In this document: in pieces, positions 1 to 8,757 of the stretch
Layout: each line of letters starts with the position of its first letter
Numbering within the stretch: position 1 is the first letter of the stretch
Assembly: GCA_019192545.1 (NCBI GenBank)
Contig: JAHCMI010000015.1
Coordinates: 1-64,000 of the forward strand
Length of the DNA stretch: 64,000 nt
Direction: 5' to 3'
DNA from: Rivularia sp. MS3
Lineage (GTDB): Bacteria; Cyanobacteriota; Cyanobacteriia; Cyanobacteriales; Nostocaceae
The notes under the pieces: generated by a model
Database searches by the model: none
What the model saw: only the letters and a program-made list of their open reading frames with translations
What the model was told of the DNA's origin: nothing
Made by a program: the position numbers and the translations under genes

Positions 1-27
1 CCCCTCTCCCCCTCCCTGCCCTTACCC

Positions 28-132
28 GTCAATTTTAATGGGACAGACCACTACTGGTTCATTTCATTAGTTTTGACAGGCATATCGTAAATATAAAAAA
101 TATTTTCTTCCCCCACTCTCCCACTCTCCCCC
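28..132 (+). repeat. Dispersed intergenic repeat, copy A
   Basis: About 105 bp holding the words 'aatgggacagaccactactgg', 'ggcatat-gtaaatataaaaaa' (hyphen marks a variable base) and a pyrimidine-rich 'cttcccccactctccc' end. The same string of words, in the same order, is present inverted at about 56815-56920. A partial copy (cccgtc...aatgggacagac) lies against the stop codon at 15814. No coding frame runs through it. Probably a mobile or recombinogenic intergenic repeat; function unknown. Confidence 0.65.
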
Positions 133-236
133 TCTCCCCCTCTCCCCCTGCTTGCCTGCTTCCCATCATATTTAATGAAAACGAGTACTAATACTATCCT
201 CTAAGCTAGAATTAGTAACAAAAGCCATTTATTATT

Positions 237-986
237 ATGACGGCTGCCAAGAATCCGGAAGTGCTTGCTGAATCGACTATACAAGCGGAACCAGAAAATA
301 TTATTATTCCACCATGTGACTTATATAGTGATGAACCACCCTTGGAAAGTGACTTACATAGAGATCAAATTGACTTATTGCTAGCTTGTCTGAAGTGGTT
401 ATGGCAAGAGCGTAATGATTATTACGCTAGCGGTAATTTGACAATTTACTACAGCGAAGAGCATATCACTACACGGGATTTCAGAGGACCAGATTTTTTT
501 GTAGTGCTAGGTACTCAAAATTATCCCCGTCGTAGCTGGATGTTATGGGCTGAAGGAGGTAAATATCCGAATGTAATTGTGGAGTTACTTTCCAACAGTA
601 CTCAAAAAGTTGATAAAACTACGAAAAAAGAACTGTATCAAGATACTTTCCGCACTCCAGAATACTTTTGGTTTCATCCAGAAACTTTAGAATTTCAGGG
701 TTTTCGTTTGATGTCTAGTAAATATCAACCGATAGAAGCAAATGACGAAGGTTGGTTGTGGAGCGAGCAGTTAGAATTGTTTTTAGGGGTTGCCGATAAA
801 AAATTGAGGTATTTTACTCAAGAAAAACAGTTGGTTGCGACTCCCGAAGAAAGAGCAGTCGCAGCACAGCAGCAAGCCGAAGCAGCACAGCAGCAAGCCG
901 AAGAAGAAAGACAGCAAAAGGAAATTGCACAGCAACGAGTAGATGAATTATTAGCTAAGTTGAAAGATATGGGTGTTGAACAGTGA
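237..986 (+). CDS. Uma2 family endonuclease-like protein
   Basis: The 249-residue protein matches the large cyanobacterial Uma2 (DUF820) family, whose fold is of the PD-(D/E)XK nuclease type. Visible family features are the PD of GPDFFVVLG, the core strand VIVELLS with its glutamate, and the downstream lysine/tyrosine stretch KKELYQDTFRTPEYFWF. From about residue 190 the chain turns into a Gln/Glu/Ala-rich coiled coil, a common tail in this family. The natural DNA target and cellular role of Uma2 proteins are not established. The stop codon lies inside a heptamer tandem repeat (agtgaac), so the last residues (GVEQ) come from repeat DNA. Family assignment is firm; activity is inferred. Confidence 0.85.
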   Translation: MTAAKNPEVLAESTIQAEPENIIIPPCDLYSDEPPLESDLHRDQIDLLLACLKWLWQERNDYYASGNLTIYYSEEHITTRDFRGPDFFVVLGTQNYPRRSWMLWAEGGKYPNVIVELLSNSTQKVDKTTKKELYQDTFRTPEYFWFHPETLEFQGFRLMSSKYQPIEANDEGWLWSEQLELFLGVADKKLRYFTQEKQLVATPEERAVAAQQQAEAAQQQAEEERQQKEIAQQRVDELLAKLKDMGVEQ

Positions 987-1093
987 ACAGTGAACAGTGA
1001 ACAGTGAACAGTGAACAGTGAACAGTTATCAGTTACCAATGAACAATTACCAACTAACAACTAACAACTAACAACTAACAACTAACAACTAAC
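978..1093. repeat. Heptameric tandem repeats (STRR)
   Basis: About six head-to-tail copies of gtgaaca (978-1025), a degenerate stretch, then about six copies of the heptamer caactaa (1050-1093). Short tandemly repeated repeats of 7 bp are typical of intergenic DNA in heterocystous cyanobacteria. The first copies overlap the end of the Uma2 gene. Confidence 0.9.
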
Positions 1094-1098
1094 TGCTA

Positions 1099-1365
1099 TT
1101 AAGCAAAAAAGAACAATATCCCATTCAAAGCTATTAAAACAGCTAAAAGTACGCCGTTGATGACAAAATCATGTTTGTGCTGTTTAAATTTTCTTTCTAT
1201 TAAAGCTCCTCCGGTAGCAAATAAAAATCCTTTGACGGGTTTGGGTATTCTGTCGTAATAAGGTTTGTAGCGCAGTAGATTTGCGATTAATTGGAAAGTA
1301 CCGTAAATAGTGACTCCAAAAAGCCCTAATCGGAATATAGTGTATAAATTAAAATAGTTCTCCAT
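1099..1365 (-). CDS. Small membrane protein, two predicted helices
   Basis: An 88-residue protein of unknown family. Hydrophobic segments cover about residues 10-28 (FRLGLFGVTIYGTFQLIANL) and 70-87 (INGVLLAVLIALNGILFFF), with a basic loop between (KPVKGF, ERKFKQHKHDF). Its ATG overlaps the stop codon of the upstream gene on the same strand by one base (TAATG at 1363-1367), which indicates translational coupling and one operon. The partner carries a YkvA domain, so both probably act at the membrane. I do not recognise a function. Confidence 0.7.
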   Translation of the reverse strand: MENYFNLYTIFRLGLFGVTIYGTFQLIANLLRYKPYYDRIPKPVKGFLFATGGALIERKFKQHKHDFVINGVLLAVLIALNGILFFFA

Positions 1366-2405
1366 TAGATGTGTTTGAGGATTATTTTTACGGCGATCGC
1401 CAGTATTGCAGCGATGATACTACCTGTTAATGTAATTCTAACGATACGGTTATATTTTCTAACTTCTATATCAGCTAGTTCTTCGGCTACTTCAATTCCT
1501 TTATTGGCTGATTGCTTTGCATATTTACTTAACTCAAAAGCTAAGGTAGAAACAACGGAAACAATTACCGCAGCATCATCGGTAAGCCCAGCAATAGGAA
1601 TTACATCGGGTATAGCATCGAAGGGAGAGATAAGATAAAGCAAAGAACCGATTGCTAATGCTTTTGATGTCCAAGCGGCTTTAGGATCTAAAACCATTTG
1701 AAATAATGATTGAATTTTCGGCCAAATTTCTTTTATTGGCCCTCGATTCATTTCTGGCAATTTATCTGTTATTTTCTGAATATATTTTTGTATATCCTGG
1801 GGATTTACCGATTTTACCAGTTTATGAAATATATTTTTGATTTTGCCAGAATTACTTGTTTTTTCTAATTTACCTTCTACTTCTTCAAGAATTTCTTCGG
1901 TTTTAATTTGCTCTTTTTCCTTCTGGGTTAGCTGGCTAAATAGCTTTTTGATTTTATTAGGATTTTTATTTGAATTAATTTTTACCGGTTGTTGTTTAAT
2001 AACTTGCGGCTTGGTTTCTTCTATCGTACTTTGAGCAGATGATTCACTAGAATCATCTGAATTTTTCTGAAAGACATTTTGTATAAGTGATTGCAATCTA
2101 TTTTTTTTATTGGTTTCTTTATTGATTTCTTGATTATTCTGCGTTTCTACTTCGCGATTAATTGGTTTGATATCTGGCGTAACTTCTTTTGTTTGTGCTT
2201 CAGATTCTGCTGTTGATATTTCTTGCGAGTGCGAATCTTTGCGGAATTTATTCCACATTTGCTTAATAAAACCTTTTTGGGCTTCGTCTGAGGATGTTTC
2301 TTCAAGAGGTGATGGTTGGATATCTGTAGTTGTAGGGTTCTCTATTTCATTCGCTTGTTTTTTAGAGCTACCAAAAAATCTATCTTTGATTCCCATACCC
2401 ATCAC
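1365..2405 (-). CDS. YkvA/DUF1232 domain membrane protein with long disordered N-terminus
   Basis: 346 residues. The first 200 are low-complexity, rich in Lys, Glu, Ser, Gln and Asn, and likely disordered. Residues about 232-290 match the YkvA (DUF1232) domain: AWTSKALAIGSLLYLISPFDAIPDVIPIAGLTDDAAV is split here only by the family's usual SPFDAIPD and GLTDDAAV landmarks. A C-terminal hydrophobic helix (ITLTGSIIAAILAIAVKII) follows. DUF1232 proteins are small membrane proteins of unknown biochemical role. The ATG at 2405 lies in 'gggtatgggaatc' and an alternative Met is two codons in. First gene of a two-gene operon with the 88-residue membrane protein downstream. Confidence 0.8.
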   Translation of the reverse strand: MMGMGIKDRFFGSSKKQANEIENPTTTDIQPSPLEETSSDEAQKGFIKQMWNKFRKDSHSQEISTAESEAQTKEVTPDIKPINREVETQNNQEINKETNKKNRLQSLIQNVFQKNSDDSSESSAQSTIEETKPQVIKQQPVKINSNKNPNKIKKLFSQLTQKEKEQIKTEEILEEVEGKLEKTSNSGKIKNIFHKLVKSVNPQDIQKYIQKITDKLPEMNRGPIKEIWPKIQSLFQMVLDPKAAWTSKALAIGSLLYLISPFDAIPDVIPIAGLTDDAAVIVSVVSTLAFELSKYAKQSANKGIEVAEELADIEVRKYNRIVRITLTGSIIAAILAIAVKIILKHI

Positions 2406-2527
2406 CTCATTATCTCAGTCACTTACTAAATATAAGCAGATATTCTGCGACCATGCATCAAACTAGATGAATGTAAACAAGCTATCGCAGCATTATGGAA
2501 ATATCTATCTATGGTGGGAAGATATTT

Positions 2528-3295
2528 TTACTTTGATTCGCAAGCGATGCCATCATTATCTCTATCAAACCTCTTAGCCCAAGGATTAGTTGCCACGTTA
2601 ATATCTTTGATGCCTTGCGCTCTTAACTGCTTGCAGCTATTGAGTTGAGGAGAAGGAATAACTTGATTAGAGTTATTTACCACACGCTGTCTACCAACAT
2701 CTATAGAAGTGGCTGCTGTTGAATTATTAGCAACGGTACAATTTTGACTTCTATATTCTGCAACCAAACCTTCTGCTCTTTCGGGATAGTCAGCAATACT
2801 TTGTTTAACTGCTTGTCTAATTTGCTTTCTGCTCAAACCCTGCAAACTCTGAGGATTGTAGTTTGCGATCGCAATTGTTGCGACTTTAATTTTATAGTTT
2901 TCGTTTACCTTGCCGCAGCCAAGTTTACCTTTAATATCTGCAACTAAGTTGTCAATAGACACCGGCTTTTGAGAATTTTTCGTGGATTTAGTTGAATTTG
3001 CTGGTTTCTGTGCAGATTGAGGAATTGGATTAGCTTTAGATACTGCTTGTAAAGTTTCGGTTGGCAATGGTTTAGTTAATTGTGCAACAGATTCGTTTGT
3101 TGGATCGAGTTCGGGTACTGCTTGTAAAGTTGGTATTGATGATGGTGTGACTTCAGGTACGATGCGAGATACAGGAGTAGTTTCCGCTATTGGCTCTTGT
3201 AATTGAGATGATTCGACGTTTTTTTTGCTAGAAGTAGAAGTTCCGCAAGCAACAATAGTTACAGCGGTTAATGTAAATATAAATGTTTTTTTCAC
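2528..3295 (-). CDS. Lipoprotein with C-terminal Excalibur calcium-binding domain
   Basis: 255 residues. The start MKKTFIFTLTAVTIVACGTS is a lipoprotein signal peptide with a lipobox ending in Cys17, so the mature protein should be lipid-anchored in the cell envelope. A Pro/Thr/Ser-rich linker (about 20-110) leads to a helical domain of unknown family (about 112-190) that has two cysteines. The C-terminus (about 218-255) is an Excalibur domain: LNSCKQLRAQG, then the DxDxDG-type loop RFDRDNDGIACE with its closing cysteine. Excalibur domains are extracellular and predicted to bind calcium through this loop. It stands alone with a 480-bp upstream gap. Role unknown. Confidence 0.85.
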   Translation of the reverse strand: MKKTFIFTLTAVTIVACGTSTSSKKNVESSQLQEPIAETTPVSRIVPEVTPSSIPTLQAVPELDPTNESVAQLTKPLPTETLQAVSKANPIPQSAQKPANSTKSTKNSQKPVSIDNLVADIKGKLGCGKVNENYKIKVATIAIANYNPQSLQGLSRKQIRQAVKQSIADYPERAEGLVAEYRSQNCTVANNSTAATSIDVGRQRVVNNSNQVIPSPQLNSCKQLRAQGIKDINVATNPWAKRFDRDNDGIACESK

Positions 3296-3777
3296 GTTGC
3301 TTTATTGGTAAATTTACCCAAAATACGTCTACCATAATCATTGCTATATAAAATGTGATTCAAATCACTATTATATGGAATTATATTCACTCATAAATTA
3401 GTTATAAAAATAACTAGATATCCTTTTCATTTACTGAAATGGAGGGTTTTCCCGATTGCAAATCATTTATATTAATTTTATGTTTTTGATACAGCAAATA
3501 ATCTGTAATAATTAAATTAAATAGTATATATACGTAAATACACTTAAGGAAAACGATAATCAATGAGCCAAAAAGACACTTAGGAAGAACTTAGGTTGAC
3601 TTATATTCTAGTTCAAAAGTAAGGTCACAATAAATACTTAACAAGTAATACAATACTTGCATAGAGATAAAACTGCTACATTCCTGATTTCAAAAAATAT
3701 CAAATTACTATTTTGTAAATTTTCTTTTAATATAACTAAGTAAATCTATATGAATTGTTAAGTAAAAAAATATTATT
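3296..3777. other. Intergenic region without recognisable gene
   Basis: AT-rich 482-bp gap between the divergently transcribed lipoprotein and receptor genes, so it should contain promoters for both. I see no strong inverted repeat, RNA gene or credible short ORF. A direct word 'ttgacttatattctag' around 3597 could hold a -35-like hexamer, but this is weak. Confidence 0.5.
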
Positions 3778-5967
3778 ATGTTAGGAATCAATCGCCTCAG
3801 TATTAAATCTAAGCTGCAAATAATGATGCTGGTTGCGAGTCTGGGGTCGATTGTAGTAGTAGGATATCTTAGTTGGAATAAAGCCCAGGAAACTTTAACA
3901 GAGCGTATTTTCAACCAGCTTACCAGCGTCCGGGCTTCTAAAGCTTATCAAATTGAATCCTATTTCCAAACTCTTCGCAACCACGTCGAAACACTTTGCG
4001 AAGACCGTATGGTAGTTGAAGCCATGAGCGAGTTTAACCAAGCATACACGCAGCTAAACCAACAATCAATTGCTCCTGATTGGAACCAGCAAATAGCAGC
4101 TTATTACAACAACGAATTTCTACCTCGACTCGCTAAAAATACTACCGGTACCCCCCTATTTGCAACTTATCGTCCTAAAACTACTGCATCCCAATATCTT
4201 CAGTATCACTACATTGCTGGTAATCCCAACCCTGTAGGTGAAAAAGATGAGTTAAGACAAGCAGCCGATGGCAGCCAATATAGTAATATTCACGCTCGAT
4301 ATCATCGTTTATTCCGTAATTTAATTAAAAAGTTTGGTTATTACGATTTATTTTTAATTGATAGCAAAACCGGTAATATAGTTTATTCGGTCTACAAAGA
4401 AACAGACTTCGGTATGAGCTTGGATGAGAAACCACTAAGCAGCAGTAATTTAGCAGAGGTTGTGAGAAAAGTTCGAGCTAATCCTGATAGAGGTGCAGTG
4501 CAAATTGTTGATTTCAAGTTCTACAGACCTTCTTATAACGCTCCTGCGGCTTTTTTTGCCGGTGCGATTTATGATGGCGATAAAGAAGTAGGAATTCTCG
4601 CGGTACAGTTACCAGTAGATGAAATTAATATTGTCCTTACGGGAAACCGTAGATGGAAGCAGGATGGATTGGGTAATACAGGAGAAACCTTTTTAATAGG
4701 TTCCGATTTATTAATGCGCTCAGTTGCTCGTCCCCTTCTAGAAAATCCTCAAGCTTATTTAACAGAGTTAAGTAATAGCAACGTTAATAAAGATACCCTC
4801 GACCAAATAAAGCGCTTAAAAACCTCAATTTTAGTACAGAAAGTAGATAATACAGTGGCGCGTGCGGCAATATCTGGTAAATCTGGAACTCAGAAAGCTA
4901 AGGATTATCTGAATAAACCGACTTTAAGTTCTTATTCTCCAGTGGATATTAAAGGTGTTAACTGGGGAATTATAGCCGATATGCAGTTGAGTGAAGCATA
5001 TGAGCCAATCAACGAACTGCAATTTTATCTGCTAGCTTCAAGCATCATTTTAGTGTTATTGGTGCTGTTTTATGCTATCGTTGCAGCCCAACGGTTTATC
5101 CAACCTATCGACACTTTAATTGCTAGCTCTTCCAAAGTCAAAGCAGGGAAACTAGATACGCAGGTTGTATTTAACAGCAAAGATGAGTTTAACGAATTAG
5201 CGCAGATTTTTAATAGTATGGTAGGTCAACTACGCGGCTTCAATGCATTAGTAGAACAAAAGACTCAAGAAAATGAAAATCTGTTGTTAAGTATTTTGCC
5301 GGAGCCAGTTTTTAAGCGATTTCAGCAAGATGATAAACACGTTATCAATTATCTACAGCAATTAACAATCGTTTCTATCCGTATCGGTAGTTTAACAAAA
5401 AATAGTTTTAGAGATGCTTTAACAGAAACTAATTGGTTCAACGAACTAATTAATGCCTTGGATGAAATTGCAGATAAAAATTATGTGGAACGGTTGTCTA
5501 TTTTCGGTGATTCTTATATCGCTTGTTGCGGATTAACAAAAGCGCGGTTAGATAGCGTTAATTGCGTCGTAGAATTTGCTTTGGAAGCGCTCAATATTGT
5601 CAAACGTTTTAATCAAAAACATAATATCAGTTTGAATTTGCGGGTTGGCATTCATACAGGTGCTGTAATGGCAGCAATTGTAGGAAAACAGAAATTTAGG
5701 TATCAGTTATGGGGTGAAACCTTAGATATTGCTAATCTTTTACAGCAAAACGCCGAACCTAATACAATTTTAGTTACCACAGCAGTATACGAACGTCTTA
5801 GCGAACTTTACTCTTTTACTACAAATTCGATGGTTTACTTAGATGAATATCAGCTACCTACTTGGATACTGCATAAAACAATATTATCTAAAAGTGTGGG
5901 ATTTGAAAAAGATACAGTTATTGATAGTCAAACTCAGGAACAATCACAGACAAATTCAAAATATTAA
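3778..5967 (+). CDS. Membrane receptor with HAMP and degenerate class III nucleotide cyclase domain
   Basis: 729 residues. TM1 at about 13-30, an extracytoplasmic sensor of about 380 residues, TM2 at about 415-438 (FYLLASSIILVLLVLFYAIV), a HAMP linker (about 440-490) and a class III cyclase homology domain (about 520-705). The fold is clear from LSIFGDSYIACCG, RVGIHTGAVMAAIVG and YQLWGETLDIANLL. Family knowledge says catalysis needs two metal aspartates, a purine-reading Lys/Asp pair, and an Asn/Arg pair in VNxASR. Here the first metal aspartate region reads VSIRIGSLT (no Asp), the DLWG aspartate is Gln, and VNxASR reads LDIANL; only the GDS aspartate remains. It is probably a pseudo-cyclase acting as a sensor or binding module. 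It lies 112 bp upstream of the CNBD channel gene on the same strand. Confidence 0.85.
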   Translation: MLGINRLSIKSKLQIMMLVASLGSIVVVGYLSWNKAQETLTERIFNQLTSVRASKAYQIESYFQTLRNHVETLCEDRMVVEAMSEFNQAYTQLNQQSIAPDWNQQIAAYYNNEFLPRLAKNTTGTPLFATYRPKTTASQYLQYHYIAGNPNPVGEKDELRQAADGSQYSNIHARYHRLFRNLIKKFGYYDLFLIDSKTGNIVYSVYKETDFGMSLDEKPLSSSNLAEVVRKVRANPDRGAVQIVDFKFYRPSYNAPAAFFAGAIYDGDKEVGILAVQLPVDEINIVLTGNRRWKQDGLGNTGETFLIGSDLLMRSVARPLLENPQAYLTELSNSNVNKDTLDQIKRLKTSILVQKVDNTVARAAISGKSGTQKAKDYLNKPTLSSYSPVDIKGVNWGIIADMQLSEAYEPINELQFYLLASSIILVLLVLFYAIVAAQRFIQPIDTLIASSSKVKAGKLDTQVVFNSKDEFNELAQIFNSMVGQLRGFNALVEQKTQENENLLLSILPEPVFKRFQQDDKHVINYLQQLTIVSIRIGSLTKNSFRDALTETNWFNELINALDEIADKNYVERLSIFGDSYIACCGLTKARLDSVNCVVEFALEALNIVKRFNQKHNISLNLRVGIHTGAVMAAIVGKQKFRYQLWGETLDIANLLQQNAEPNTILVTTAVYERLSELYSFTTNSMVYLDEYQLPTWILHKTILSKSVGFEKDTVIDSQTQEQSQTNSKY

Positions 5968-5977
5968 TATAACGCTA

Positions 5978-5999
5978 CCTAAAGGTTAAAGGTTAAAGT
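5978..5999. repeat. Short tandem repeat of aaaggtta type
   Basis: Two to three copies of the heptamer taaaggt in 'cctaaaggttaaaggttaaag', just after the cyclase-like gene. The same heptamer family recurs at about 16504, 24974 and 31229. Confidence 0.7.
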
Positions 6000-6079
6000 T
6001 ATAGGCTTCGGTTATGTTGTGCTATAAGTTCAGAAATACAGATATCTATGAAAATTCATTAAACTAATATTTCAAACCT

Positions 6080-7546
6080 ATGCTCAATCAATCGCTTTTT
6101 ACTTGGGGATTGTTTTTGATTTTTGGATTTCCTATTATTGCTATTGCTTTAGGAGAATTAATCGAACAATTAAAACGCCAAAATAATCCTTTTACAAAGG
6201 TTTTAATTAATATCCGCCGTTGGTTTTTACCTCCCCTAGCAGCTTTGCTAGTAATGCAAAAAATTTTTGCTGTACCCCACAGGGCTATATCATTACGAAT
6301 TACGGAAACAATATTAGGAATCGCAATAATTTACGTTTTCATTTTATTTATTGATACTATATTTACTACTTTAAAACCTCATCAAACATGGCAAATACAC
6401 GTTCCCAACCTTTTATTACAGGTAATAAATGCTGCTGTTATTCTAGGCATTAGCGCTTATGTTTTAGCAACAGTTTGGAAGATAGATTTAACTAAATTTG
6501 CTTCTGCTGCGGGAATTGGTTCCTTAGTAATAGCATTAGCTTTACAAGATACCTTAAGCAATCTTGTTTCGGGATTTTTACTAATTTTAGAAGCTCCTTT
6601 TAAATTAGGTGATTGGATTAAGGTAGGAAAAATAGAAGGTGAAGTAATTGAAATTAACTGGCGTGCGGTAAGATTAAAAACTCGCGATAGAGATGTAGTA
6701 ATAATTCCTAACGGGAATTTAGGAAAAGATACAATTCAAAATTATACGATTATAGACCCGCTACATGTTGTCAGAATGAAACTGCGATTTTCGTATTTTG
6801 ACCCTCCTAATCGAGTCATCCAGATGCTCACCCAGACAGCTATTGCTACTAAAGGAATTGTATCCCAACCACCACCTAGTGTAGATACTCAAAATTATAT
6901 AAATACTGCAATTGAATATGAAGTACAAGTATGTATTAAAGACTTTTTTGCTTTAGAAAAAATACAATCGGAATTTATGACCCGCGTTTATTATGCTGCC
7001 AAACGTTACAAATTTCATCAACCTTATATTGATAGAACCGGATATCAAATAGATAAATTTCCCGCAGAAGAGGATATTACTACCCAAAGAATAGCCACAT
7101 CTTTAAAAAACCTACCTTATTTCACATTTTTAAACACTAATACCTTAAACAATTTAGCTGCCTATGCATCTGTAGAACATTTTGGCATCGGCGAAAGAAT
7201 TATCCAAGCCGGAGAAATTGATCGGAAAATCTATATTATTTTAGAAGGTAGCGTTTTGCTTTCCGTTAAAGATAGCAATAATCGCGAACAGGAAGTACTT
7301 TTCCTATCAAATAATGACCTATTCGGTGAAACCGCATTATTACAGGGAGAACCTTCTCAAGTATCGGTAACAGTAATTGATGATTTAAAAGCTATTGCAA
7401 TTGAACCGGATAGCATTGTCGGTCTTTTAGAGAAATATCCTAAACTTGCTATGGAAATCAACTCTTTTATCATAACTCGCAAGCAAGCTGTAGATAACGC
7501 AAAAACAGCTTCTGATAACGGAAAAGTGCATTCAGTAAAAAATTAA
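6080..7546 (+). CDS. MscS-like mechanosensitive channel with C-terminal cyclic nucleotide-binding domain (bCNG type)
   Basis: 488 residues. Hydrophobic helices lie at about 5-24, 53-70, 78-95 and 112-135. The MscS pore helix and beta domain follow (ASAAGIGSLVIALALQ, then APFKLGDWIKVG and NGNLGKDTIQNY). Residues about 350-475 form a CRP-like cyclic nucleotide-binding domain. Proteins of this layout are described as bacterial cyclic-nucleotide-gated channels. The phosphate-binding cassette (about 413-431) reads FGETALLQGEPSQVSV: FGE-AL is kept but the canonical Pro-Arg-Ala-Ala is Pro-Ser-Gln-Val, so the arginine that contacts the cyclic phosphate is missing. Placed directly after a degenerate cyclase, it is probably co-transcribed with it. 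The ligand may be absent or unusual. Confidence 0.88.
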   Translation: MLNQSLFTWGLFLIFGFPIIAIALGELIEQLKRQNNPFTKVLINIRRWFLPPLAALLVMQKIFAVPHRAISLRITETILGIAIIYVFILFIDTIFTTLKPHQTWQIHVPNLLLQVINAAVILGISAYVLATVWKIDLTKFASAAGIGSLVIALALQDTLSNLVSGFLLILEAPFKLGDWIKVGKIEGEVIEINWRAVRLKTRDRDVVIIPNGNLGKDTIQNYTIIDPLHVVRMKLRFSYFDPPNRVIQMLTQTAIATKGIVSQPPPSVDTQNYINTAIEYEVQVCIKDFFALEKIQSEFMTRVYYAAKRYKFHQPYIDRTGYQIDKFPAEEDITTQRIATSLKNLPYFTFLNTNTLNNLAAYASVEHFGIGERIIQAGEIDRKIYIILEGSVLLSVKDSNNREQEVLFLSNNDLFGETALLQGEPSQVSVTVIDDLKAIAIEPDSIVGLLEKYPKLAMEINSFIITRKQAVDNAKTASDNGKVHSVKN

Positions 7547-7696
7547 ATTCTGATTCCGAACCGGAATCAATAATATATCACTACGTGAAGGTCAAAGGTT
7601 TATGAGTTAATTGTACGTTTTTGGCTTTATTAATGCCCTAATCACCATGACGTAGCGCTATAAAAGCAACAGGAAACTATTAATCACGAAACAATA

Positions 7697-8641
7697 CTAT
7701 CTACTAACAACTAAAGACAAAAACATACATTCCCAAACCAAACGCGGTTGTGCATAACAAAGCAGAGCTTTACGGGTTTTTTCAAGCTGTTGAATAACAT
7801 TTGGTTGTCGTAAATTCTGCCAATATGACTGCTGTAAATAATCAACTAACCATAGCTGAGCTTCATTATCTAATGCTTTATCAATTTGTTTTGCTAATTC
7901 CAATGCAGAGCGGTAAGTTTTGGGTGGTTGACTACAGGAGCGAAGTAAATCCAAGGGAATATTTTGCATTTGTTCGTATGCTTCAATCGCTTTTCCCGGA
8001 CTTCCTGCGGCAATACTTATAACTGTAGGATGATTCAATATTTCACTATGTCCCGATAATGTCAGTACTTGAGACATTGAGGCTGTATCTAAACAGTAAA
8101 AAGGAATTTTTTGGCAGCGAGAAACCAAAGTTGTCAATATAGAATCGGGTGTTGGTGCGATTAAAATCAGCGTTGCTTTTCCGGGTTCTTCTAAGGTTTT
8201 GAGTAAAGCATTTGCAGCCGATTCTGCCATTGTTTCGACTTGTTCTAAAATTACTATATTCCTCGACGCTTCTAAAGGTGGGCGGCTGAGAAATTCTGTA
8301 ATTTCGCGAATTTGTTCTAAACGAATTATCGGTGGTGCTTTCCGCTTTAATCCTTTTTCTGCCGCCTCTTTTGCACTTAACAATTTCCCTTGATGTTGAT
8401 AGCTAGGCTGTATCCAAAGTAAATCGGGATGATTGCTTTTTTCTAATTTGCTTTTAACTACAGCGATATTTTGATTATTTTGACTAAACAATAACTCTAA
8501 AAAGCATCTTGCAGCTAAACTTCTTCCGATTCCAGGAGAACCCACAAACAAATAGGCTGGCGCAATTCTATCTTTTGCAACAGCTTGTTTCAATAATTCT
8601 ACTGCTTGAGTTTGTCCTATAAGCGGCGCGAAAAAATCCAT
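7697..8641 (-). CDS. holB: DNA polymerase III delta prime subunit
   Basis: The clamp-loader delta prime subunit, which helps load the sliding clamp on primed DNA. The start MDFFAPLIGQTQAVELLKQA and the AAA+ features YLFVGSPGIGRS (Walker A with Arg in place of Lys), NALLKTLEEPG and LVSRCQKIPF are typical. Delta prime does not need to hydrolyse ATP, so the altered Walker A fits. I set the start at 8641: the frame stays open 16 codons further up, but those residues ([16 protein letters not shown]) are only a translation of heptamer-repeat DNA. About 314 residues. It follows tmk on the same strand with a repeat-filled 100-bp gap. Confidence 0.88.
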   Translation of the reverse strand: MDFFAPLIGQTQAVELLKQAVAKDRIAPAYLFVGSPGIGRSLAARCFLELLFSQNNQNIAVVKSKLEKSNHPDLLWIQPSYQHQGKLLSAKEAAEKGLKRKAPPIIRLEQIREITEFLSRPPLEASRNIVILEQVETMAESAANALLKTLEEPGKATLILIAPTPDSILTTLVSRCQKIPFYCLDTASMSQVLTLSGHSEILNHPTVISIAAGSPGKAIEAYEQMQNIPLDLLRSCSQPPKTYRSALELAKQIDKALDNEAQLWLVDYLQQSYWQNLRQPNVIQQLEKTRKALLCYAQPRLVWECMFLSLVVSR

Positions 8642-8757
8642 TTTCAGCGAACAGTTAACATTTAACAGTGAACAGTGAGCAGTGAGCAATTACCAATTAC
8701 CAATCCCCAATCCGCAATGCCCAATGCCCAATCCTCCATACCCAATTAGCAATTCCC
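8642..8757. repeat. Heptameric tandem repeats between tmk and holB
   Basis: Copies of agtgaac/agtgagc/agttaac (8648-8687), then degenerate caattac and caatccc/caatgcc units to about 8757. The last units overlap the tmk stop region. Typical STRR filler DNA of this genome. Confidence 0.85.

Noticed and set aside
978-1093. CRISPR array
   Set aside because: Repeats are contiguous 7-mers without spacers.
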